From Proteromonas lacertae (lineage: Eukaryota; Sar; Bigyra; Opalinata; Proteromonadidae): a stretch of DNA of 64,000 nucleotides. The DNA is taken from contig NGBS01000875.1 of NCBI GenBank assembly GCA_002245135.1, forward strand, positions 1-64,000, in the 5' to 3' direction. Below, in pieces: positions 55,698 through 64,000 of the stretch. The notes under the pieces are model-generated. The model was not told where the DNA came from and searched no databases. It saw nothing but the letters and a program-made list of their open reading frames with translations. How positions within the stretch are numbered: position 1 is the first letter of the stretch; each line of letters starts with the position of its first letter. The position numbers and the translations under genes are program-made.

Positions 55698-58049
55698 TAT
55701 TTGTTTGTATCCCTAGATAAAAGAAAGAATAAAGCTGATTTATAATTCAAAAGATGTTAGAGCATATGCCAAAAGATGTGAGAAAATGAGAAAATGTGTG
55801 AATGTGAATGAAATAAAAGAAGAGAAGATGTTGATATTTGTAGAGAACAACTCCATTTTGTTCTATTGTTGTGTTTCATTCATTTATCCATTTGAAATAG
55901 AAATGTGAGGTAATAATATAATGATTTTAGATAGAAGTTATTATTGTGGAGATTTAGAAGAGATAATTCATAGTAAATCAATTTTAAGTGATTTTGTTTG
56001 TGAAGTGATATGTAAAATATGTGATATTATAATGATATTGAGTGGATATAATATAGTTGTTGTTAATTTGAAGAGCTCTAACATAATATATGATGAAAAT
56101 AATGATATAAAAATATGTGATTTATGTTTGAATGAAATAAGAAAAGAAGAAGAAATGAGAATATATGATATTTGTTTTAAAAGCCCTGAAGAGTTGAGTG
56201 GATTAGAATGTAACGAAAGAAGTGTGATTTGGTCAATAGGATGTATATTATATGAAATGATTTGTAAGAAATTACCCTTTAATGAAGATGATAATACTTA
56301 TAAAACCATGAATAACATCTTGAAATGTAAATATAGTATTGATATAGAATGTGATGAAATGATGAAAGAATTGATAGAAAGAATGTTGAAAGTGAAGAGT
56401 GAAGATAGATTGAGTTTAAAGGAGTTGAAGAAAGAAATAAAGAAGATGTGTGAAATAGTGAATGATGAAACAAAATATTTGATGATGATTAAAGAAAGAA
56501 AAGAAATGTTATATAAAAATGATATAAATATTATTACACTACCAATAGACTATCCAACAGAATATTATTTTAAAAGTAATGAAAAAGAAAGTATAAAAAT
56601 AAATGTAATGATGATAATATTTAAATAGAAATTGCAGATACATTGGTAGAATTATACAATGCTAAACCAAATGAAAAAATCCTGTCAATATTATTGAAGC
56701 TGGAGTTATTCTTTAGAATCTATTCAAATTATAAACTGAAATATCAAATTCATCATCGATGTGAAGTAAGAAGAAATGAGTGTTATTTAGATGAAATGAT
56801 ATATCGTATTGAAACTGGTTGTTATGACAATGATATTCTAGTAATTGAATCAAATGCTTTTTGTTCATGTGAAAGAGGGATTAATTATTTTTTCAGAATA
56901 TTGAAATCAATCAATCCAACAAAACTATTATTTTGTATAATTTATATAGTTTTTATTTCTTTAGACAGTAGAGGTAATTATGAGAGAATAAAAAATCCTA
57001 TTGAAAATCAATCATTATTTGGATCATGTTTTAGTCAATTTACAAGTCTACAATGGTTGAAATTATGTAAATGTAATCTTACTTCATGTTTTGTTGAATC
57101 ATTTGTTAAATCAATTCCATTCATGAAATTGAAACATGTAAATCTTCAAGGTATTTATTATATTCTATCTATACAATTTTGATATAGATAATCCAATAGA
57201 TGGAAAAGGATTTAAACTATTACTTCCATATTTACATTTATTAATCAACAATAAAAGAAAATTGAATGTTCATGGAGTGGATTTAGATGATGAATCAATG
57301 ATATTATTATCATCATATTTACATAAATATCCAAGACTTGACAAAATAAATGTTAGATATAATAAAAGTATTCATTCAGTTGGATTAAAAGCTTTATTCT
57401 CCAAAATTCGTATTTCAAAAGTAGACTTTGATTTTAATGGAAGTAAAGAGTTAATGATGAATGAAAATTTTCCAGAATTATTGAAATATGTTAGAAATGA
57501 TTTGAGTAACTCAAATATTGATGATGATACTCTGAAAACATTCATTAGTTTTAGATTAAATGAGTTTAAAAATACAAGACAGTTAGATTTGAGTAGTATG
57601 ACTAATATTTTTATATTATTTAGATAATAAACTAACATATAAAAGTGTAGAATTTTTGATAAACAATTTATCATTAATTCCAAATCTTAAATATCTTAAA
57701 TTACATGGAAATGAAATAGGAGATGAAGGAATGAAATTATTATCTCCACATATTAGTTTATTAATATATTGCGATTGTGATTGTGATGGTCTTCATTTTA
57801 AAATAAATTGTTCAAGTATAGTATTAATGATAATATACAATAGAAATTGGATTATCATCAATTGGATTGAAATATTTAGTTGATGGTTTAAAGACTATTG
57901 ATTTAAAAAGATATAAGAATTTCACACTTCATATAAGTAATAATAATATAGATCCAAGAACTATTGAAAATCTAAAATGTGAATACATTATAACTAGTTC
58001 TGAAATAGAAGAAAGATGTTGTAAAGTCTCACATGGCTTTTTCTTTTAA
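55628..58049 (+). CDS. pseudokinase with C-terminal leucine-rich repeats
   Basis: Exon 1 (55628-55690) joins by a 26-nt GTAT intron. The kinase-like part has YNIVVVNLKSSNIIYD where HRDLKxxN is expected and IKICDLCLNE where DFG is expected, so both catalytic aspartate motifs are lost; SPEEL and VIWSIGCILYEM keep the APE and alpha-F pattern. After 56600 the protein becomes LRR: LQWLKLCKCNLTS, LKHVNLQ, LDLSNNKLTYKSVEFLI, LKYLKLHGNEIGDEGMKLL, IGLSSIGLKYLV, with 28-38 nt introns joining repeats in frame. An in-frame TGA at 55903 separates the N-lobe from the rest, so the gene is either interrupted or carries an error or unrecognised intron. It likely acts as a binding scaffold. Confidence 0.65.
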
Positions 58050-58296
58050 TTGTTTATTCTTATTTCATAATATAATTCGAACTTGACACTTTTCTTAAGT
58101 AAATATGTAATTTATTTTCATATTATGTACAACAGCAGAATATTATGCTATTTCATAGATTATAATATCCTCCTTTTATCCTATCCCATCCTTGTCTTGT
58201 TTTAGTCATTCTGAAACTCAGGTTTATTGTAATGAATTGAAATAAAAAGATATTAATCAATAAAAGATTAGATTAAGAATTAATTTGTATTTTCTT

Positions 58297-61200
58297 TTAA
58301 TATACAGCTACACTAGCAACTTTTAATCTCTTGGCTAAAAATACTTGTTTTCGATGAGAAAATAATCTATCCCAAGAATATAAAGCAGAAGCAATTTGAG
58401 GATCATTTTCTAACATCATTAGTATTGTCTCTTTAGATATATGATAAACTAAACTTCGAACATCAGCTATTGTTGTTTCAAAATTCATTGTTATACCATA
58501 TTTCTGAGGAGGAGATCCAAACATACTTCCAGGATGACATAATACAAATAATTTCTCTTTTTCTAATTCATCTAATCTCACAATTATTGGATTTGGATTA
58601 AAACTACTGCTAGTTGAAACTCTAGGAACTCTATCTTCTTTTTCTTCTTCAGATAATTTCTTTGTCAGTTTGTGAAATAGATTTTTACTCTTTTTAGTTG
58701 GTAATGGTGTTGGAGTTGTAGTAATTCTTATTGGAGATGGTGGTTCATAACCACCAACTTGATTTGTGATTTTTCGACTCATCTTGATTTGATATAAAGC
58801 AGTTAATTCACCAAATTGGGAAGGATAGCAGGAGATTATTCCATCTATTAATATATATATTCCATCTGTTTCATCAAATCCTTTATATAATATTTCACCT
58901 TTATCTACTCGTTTAAATCTGCCCAAATTATTCATAAAACAATGTAAAAATGTCCTTCTCATTAATGTATTATCTAAAGAACAACAAACTTGAACTATTT
59001 TTCGTAATTTTTCTTTTGCTTTTATTACACGATTTGTATCTTTCATTTCTATCACTAATCCACCTTCTTCATCACTTTTCAGTTTTTCAATATAATTATT
59101 TACTCCCAATAACGTATTCTCAACGAATACTAATGCACTATCAAAATTATGAAATATAAATAAATCATCTTTCATTTGTTCAGCAGTTATTCTTTTAGAT
59201 ATTAAATTCTTTATTCTTTTTCGATATTTCTCTGTTACAAATACTAAACATATTTTATATTTGTTTATTGTATGTTGAACCCATTCAGCTAAAGCAATAA
59301 ATGAAGAAGTATCCAAACCACTGATTTTTGAGAAATCTAATACTAAATATTTAATATCTTTTTTATAATCTGGATTCTCTTGTAGTTTTAGTATTTTATT
59401 ATCCATTTTATAAACTATATGATGACTTGCACCAAAGAATATATATCCACTGAATTGAAACACATATGCAGATTCTTTGATTTTTCTTCAACTTCAAGGA
59501 CTAGAAAAAATATAAATAAATTATAATAATATATATATATATATACTAATTTACAGTTTCTAACTATATTTGTTGGAATATCAATAAAATCAGAAGATAT
59601 TAAAATATAATTACTCTTACTCGATTTATATATAAACACAATAAATGCTAATACTAAACCAATCATTATAGCATAAGATATATCTAATAAAGCACCTGAT
59701 ACCATTATTATTACAATTATCGCATAATCAATATAATCACATTCAAAGAAGGATGTATATAATGTATCTTTTAAGAAATCAATTGACATATATACAAATG
59801 CACCTGATAATAAAGAACGAGGGAAATATCCAATAATTTGAAGTGTTGGTCCAGCAAAATAAAAAGCTAATAATAATATATATAATATATATATATATTC
59901 ATACTTGCCATTATTATACATAATGTTGCTGTTGATATTCTACCAACTCCTCCTGATACATAATGAAATGCAGAATTAGATAACGCAATATGAGCTGGAA
60001 AACCTAAAGCACAAGCACTGAGTGTATTGCCAAAACCATGTAATTTCATTTCTTTATCTAAACTTAAGTGTTTGTGAAATAATTTTCCTAACATAATACT
60101 ATTGATGCCTAAGTTTAATATTGGACCAATAATTGCAGCTGATATAACAGTAGGAAACTATTATGTATTTATATATATTTTATATATTTATATATATATA
60201 CATTTTCACCAATTAGTTTCATAGAAGGACTTCCACCCCATGTTGTTGTATATAATTCAGTAAATGAATTTGAGGATGTAAATAATTAAAGAAAATAATA
60301 ATAAATATATATAAAATGATATGGTTTAGCTAATAACCATTTCAAATCTTGCCACCGTTCTACACTATCACCAACAATGATTCTTATAATATGAAACACA
60401 ATTAATCCAATCAAAAAGAATGATGGAAATATGTAAGGGCTATGCCATTTCCATTGTAAGAAATATAATATTAATCCAAATATCTAATAATTATAATAAC
60501 AATAATATATATATATATATATATATACATGAATTAAGAAGAGATAAGCCAAGTTAAAATCTGTAAAAACCCTAGTGGAAATACCTTCATCATATTGAAT
60601 ATCATAACTGAATATATATAGAAAGTATCCAATAGAACCAAATGCACCTTGCTTCACTGAATAAGGCATGTAATGTATCAATGATCCTAACTTACAATAA
60701 CCCAATATAATCAGTAATATTCCTGCTAATAATGCTTCAGATGAATTTAGCAGTAGTATTGTTGCTGCCTTTTGTTTTGGAGTTAAATCTTCAGCGTTTT
60801 GAATGTTACTGATTGCTGGTGTTAATAGTGCAATACTTTCAAAACTGACAATTGCTACAGCATGATTAAAAGTGCCTTTAACACAAGTGAATAATTGAAT
60901 TGTAACTATTTGAGATATTATAATAATAATTATACATATTCCAACCAATGCCTGTTTCATAACGATATGTGAGAATGGTTTTAATTCTCCTGGGAACATA
61001 ATACTTGACATTGCGATAACATCAAGCAAACATAGTGAAGTACTAATAAATAATTGACATTATATATACGTAAGAACTCCTGCAATGACTTCTCTAGTCC
61101 ATGGTAAAATGTATCTTTTCACGTAAGTAAGAGCAGTTCTTTTTTGCTAAACTATGCAGAAAAATAATGAAGAATGTAATACAGATTATCAAAAGAAAGG

Positions 61201-61334
61201 TCTCCCGAATGAACAACATGACTGTCTTTTGGCTCAACAGTTGGTAAAACCATGGATTGTGCTTGTGATGCTGCGATGGGTCCATCAGCCATCTCTTGCA
61301 CCATGTCAGAATTGTAATGAGGAACAGATATCAT
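58297..61334 (-). CDS. SulP/SLC26-type anion transporter with STAS and cyclic-nucleotide-binding-like domains
   Basis: Starts at ATG 61334. Membrane part: YILPWTREVIAGVLT, LLDVIAMSSIMFPGEL, VSFESIALLTPAISNIQN, FGNTLSACALGFPAHIALSN, GGVGRISTATLCIIMA, FFECDYIDYAIIVIIMV. Then STAS: VFQFSGYIFFGASHHI, YLVLDFSKISGLDTSSF. The C-terminal 200 residues resemble a CNB fold (GEILYKGFDETDGIYILIDG) without a clear phosphate-binding cassette. This order matches the YGR125W-like SulP branch (fungi, amoebae), thought to act on internal membranes. The introns are long (AT)n-rich GT-AG introns plus one AT-AC intron (60278-60322). Frameshifts in A runs lie near 61140 and 59490. Substrate unknown. Confidence 0.75.
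60278..60322 (-). other. AT-AC intron, candidate U12-type, in the SulP gene
   Basis: On the minus strand GCT AAA CC joins A TCC TCA AAT TCA in frame (WLLAKP-SSNSFTEL). The 45 nt removed begin ATATCATTTT, end TTTAC, and contain TTTTCTTTAATT with the adenosines about 10 nt from the end: the three hallmarks of a minor-class AT-AC intron. Confidence 0.7.
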
Positions 61335-61702
61335 ATCTAAAATCAAAAAGAAGAAAAGCAAAAGTTTCTACGTAGTTTCTACGATATAAAATCTATTTTG
61401 CAAATAGGGTTTTAATACTTGACTCAGATCGTGCTTTAAAAACACAAATACTTTTCACCAACAACAGCATTTATAAGATCTAATAAAATTCTGTGATGAA
61501 GAATAAATACTCAATGTGAGTTTAGAGGAAAATTACTAAACTTGTTGAATAATTAAATTCTGACGAATATTTATAGTGAAATAGTTGAACAATATGGAAT
61601 ATGTATTTTGATGTTTTTGGTTATATTAAATACATGCTTAATTCTTACATTTAAAAACATTAAAAGCTTGATGAATGCTTGAATTGATAATTTTTTGAAG
61701 TT
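61335..61702. other. divergent promoter region between SulP and GPCR-PIPK genes
   Basis: 368 nt with no ORF of note. A short direct repeat, GTTTCTACG(T/A), lies at about 61366-61382, and the AAGCTT element of the plus-strand gene at 61664. Confidence 0.4.
61664..61669 (+). promoter_or_regulatory. AAGCTT element upstream of the GPCR-PIPK gene
   Basis: It is 33 nt upstream of ATG 61703. Confidence 0.4.
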
Positions 61703-63744
61703 ATGAATTGGCCAACTGCTGTTAATTTATTAAACTTTGGACTGTATTTTGATTTATTTTTTATTTTTATATTGCAGATTATTAACTGTATTAAGTGGAT
61801 GTTTGATAATTTGTATGTATACGTTGAATCCATTAAATTGCCACCATCCTAACGGCTTTATTGCATATATGAGGTATATAATCTCTATTGTTTAATTATA
61901 GTTTCTGTGATTTTATCTTTGGACTTATTTCTCTGTTAATATTTTCATTTGATGTAGAAGGCGATATATGTGAAGGAGTTTCTGGGTATGTAGAAACATT
62001 TGTAACAGAGTTTTCTCTATCAAGTTCATTAATGACTTATATTGTTTTCTTATTCAACTTACTAAGTACTTTGTACAATCCATTTATAAATATGAAAGTA
62101 AGAAAACATATGTATATATTAATATATATGATATATTGATAGTATTTGGTTTATTTCAGTAGTTCCAAGTTTAATCTTTTCTACAGTGTTTAGTTTAACA
62201 CGTTCAAATAAAGATTTCATTGGAATCTGTTGGATAATTAGTGATACATCATTGCAAATATCATTTTCAACCTTTATTGCATTATATCTACCTGTTGTAT
62301 CAATAGTAACAATGTCAATATTTGTTTTAAGAAGTTGCAATAAATATTTCAAAAAAATAAATGAAAATGATTTAACAAGAAACTGTAGTAGTTTACACTA
62401 TGATACTATTAGTTATGGTAATAAATTAGTTATAAGTTATTCAATATATTGGGTTATTTGTATTCTATCATATATAACAACTATGGTATTTAATGATTGT
62501 TCATTTTCACTACAAGATGCTTCTATTCCTATTAAATTCGTTATTTATATATTTGCGCTGATATTTCCAATGAAAGGTGTGTTTACATTAATGGTTTGGG
62601 TTACTGGCTCGATGTTATTAAATACGAAAGATCATTTATTAACAAGAGAAATGAGAGAATTTACAGTAAATCTATTGATTACTGGAATTCAAAGAGTATA
62701 TAAATATTATATTTATATATATATTGGAATAGTTTTCTTCACAAGAAGAACCTCAAAACGATTCAAAAAGATCTGTTAAATTAGAAGGAGATGTAAATGT
62801 AATCATAACAGAATATAAACCAAAATCATTTCAAAGAATCAGAGAGATAGTGAATGAAACTGAATCATATTATAATTCCTTTGACAGTGATTGTATTGAA
62901 TCAATTACTTCTAATGGAAGTAGTGGTGCTTATCAGTTCTTTAGCAATAATAGGAAATATATAGTAAAAACAATGACAGAAAATGAATTTAATGTATTGG
63001 AAAGTCTATTACCAGATTATATAAATCATATTATTAATTTAAATAATTCATATAATGATAATGGAAATAACAACATGCAGTCAAAATTAACATTATTTTT
63101 AGGATGTTATTCATATGATACAAGTGGATTATTTCCTGGAACATATGAAAAATATTATTTCTTTGTTATGAATAATTTAATAATAAATAGAAAAGAATAT
63201 ATCTTCTATGATCTAAAAGGATCTTATATTAATCGAACTAATAGTAATATAAAGAGATGTAGTTGTTTATTAAAGGAAGATTATGAATGTGATTGAAAGA
63301 TAATGATTATTCAGAAACAGTAGCTATTAAGCTAAAAAAGGATGATAAATCATTGCCATTATATAATATACTGTTAGATGATACATTCTTTTTAATGAAT
63401 CACTCATTGATGGATTATAGTCTATTATTGGCTGTTAAGAAACAACAAAGTGATGGTGATGGTGATAATGATATTAAGTGTGAAGATGGTAATAACGTGA
63501 TGAATAGTAATGAATTGGTTGATATAAATGGAACAGTATTTTCGATATTGATAATTGATTTGTTTCAGAAGTGGGATATTAAGAAGAAGATGGAGAATAT
63601 TTATAAAATTGTATATTTTAGTAATCATATATATATAAATAGTTTGTGAAGAGATTAGATTCAAATGGAATTTCTTCAGTTAATCCTTTAGTATATCATA
63701 GCAGATTTGTTGATAAGGTGGTAAACCAGCTTTTTTCAGGTTAA
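61703..63744 (+). CDS. GPCR fused to phosphatidylinositol phosphate kinase (RpkA/GPCR-PIPK type)
   Basis: Spliced exons from ATG 61703 encode seven hydrophobic segments (FGLLLTVLSGCLIICMY, FCDFIFGLISLLIFSF, SSSLMTYIVFLFNLLST, FISVVPSLIFSTVFSL, FIALYLPVVSIVTMSIFVL, VISYSIYWVICILSYITTMV, FVIYIFALIFPMKGVFTLMV), followed after a 37-nt intron by a PIPK domain: SSGAYQFFSNNRKYIVKTM, YYFFVMNNLI, FYDLKGSYINR (the DLKGS catalytic motif), LMNHSLMDYSLLL and the C-terminal IIDLFQKWDIKKKME, SSVNPLVYHSRF. GPCR-PIPK fusions are known from Dictyostelium (RpkA) and oomycetes; they link receptor input to phosphoinositide synthesis. A one-base deletion near 63297 breaks the frame. Confidence 0.85.
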
Positions 63745-63806
63745 TTATTTGTAAATATAATAATATAATTATAATTACAGTGTTTTAAAAAAGAAAAAAG
63801 AAAAAA

Positions 63807-63877
63807 TGCGCTAACCGGGAGTCGGACCCGGAGCTAATGCTTGGGAAGCATTGATGTTACCGTTACACTACTAGCGC
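63807..63877 (-). tRNA. tRNA-Gly (anticodon CCC)
   Basis: A 71-nt cloverleaf including the discriminator A. The acceptor stem pairs GCGCTAG with TTAGCGC; the anticodon stem AATGC/GCATT has loop TTCCCAA with anticodon CCC at 63843-63845; the T arm is CCGGG-TCCGACT-CCCGG. No CCA is encoded and no intron. Downstream on the minus strand is a T6 run (63801-63806), a Pol III terminator. The T loop TCC... instead of TTC... is a small deviation. Confidence 0.9.
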
Positions 63878-63916
63878 AATTACTGTTTTTGTGAAAACTT
63901 GAAGCATAAAGGAAAT

Positions 63917-64000
63917 ATGGGCAGAAATTCATTTTTCTTTTTAACAGCTGCAGCAGGTGCTACTTTTGGTATTTGGTATGGAATCAAATTTTATTATACT
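63917..64000 (+). CDS. N-terminus of a membrane-anchored protein (truncated by window end)
   Basis: ATG at 63917 opens 28 codons to the window edge: MGRNSFFFLTAAAGATFGIW then YGIKFYYT. It starts with a short basic residue and a single hydrophobic segment, like an organelle inner-membrane or signal-anchored protein. Too short to identify. Confidence 0.4.
   Translation, partial: MGRNSFFFLTAAAGATFGIWYGIKFYYT

Noticed and set aside
59530..60510. (AT)n runs as microsatellite or mobile-element traces
   Set aside because: They sit inside GT-AG introns of the SulP gene and are explained by base composition.

Overview
This is a gene-dense, very AT-rich nuclear eukaryotic window. About 30 protein genes and one tRNA are packed with short intergenic gaps. 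Nearly all introns are tiny (about 21-54 nt, mostly 26-35), start GTAT and end TAG. Stops are standard. The gene set is Arp2/3, SNARE, NTF2, eIF3k, tubulin ligase, a 4-CNB AGC kinase, a GPCR-PIP kinase fusion and a pyruvate:ferredoxin oxidoreductase (PFOR) carrying an organelle-type presequence. It points to a free-living-type protist with actin-based motility and a hydrogenosome-like mitochondrion-related organelle. I cannot name the lineage from sequence alone.

Layout. 1-1.2 kb: 3' part of a TPR-like gene. 1.3-5.1 kb: a CBS-domain/TM/PTEN-like phosphatase region (minus) and a tubulin-tyrosine-ligase gene (plus), both dense in single-base frameshifts. 5.3-6.8 kb: a small secreted protein and a ZIP metal transporter. 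6.9-20.9 kb: one giant minus-strand gene of about 4,650 codons (six AAA+ modules plus VWA-type domains), split by two frameshifts. 21-23 kb: Qc-SNARE and ARPC2. 23.1-28.7 kb: a giant EF-hand protein. 28.8-33.1 kb (minus): TAZ-finger protein, FHA-SNF2 remodeller, divergent lipidated GTPase. 33.3-38.7 kb (plus): NTF2, a long WD40 protein, a two-TM protein, an FkbM methyltransferase. 38.7-42.4 kb (minus): RCC1-TBC RabGAP with a helical N-terminus. 42.4-46.8 kb (plus): STEEP1-like protein, a small Cys protein, eIF3k, a mitochondrial-type carrier, a hypothetical. 47-51.7 kb: a minus-strand ectodomain fragment and PFOR. 51.9-58 kb: PKG-like kinase and pseudokinase-LRR. 58.3-63.8 kb: SulP-STAS-CNB transporter (minus), GPCR-PIPK (plus), tRNA-Gly(CCC). 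The window ends in a truncated ORF.

Most notable signals: (i) three introns that do not start GT but ATATC, with a TTTAAT-like branch motif (one AT-AC, two apparently AT-AA), positioned by conserved protein sequence and looking like minor-spliceosome (U12-type) introns; (ii) an AAGCTT element 17-39 nt upstream of seven start codons, a candidate core promoter or start-site element; (iii) unusual domain combinations (six AAA+ plus VWA; FHA+Fun30-type SNF2; RCC1+TBC; CBS/TM/PTEN; SulP+STAS+CNB); (iv) an inverted duplicate of the promoter and first exon of the pseudokinase-LRR gene 8.6 kb away.

Many genes contain +/-1 frameshifts, several of them beside homopolymers. Conserved motifs continue in the next frame. 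I read most of these as residual sequencing indels rather than biology, but that is an inference.
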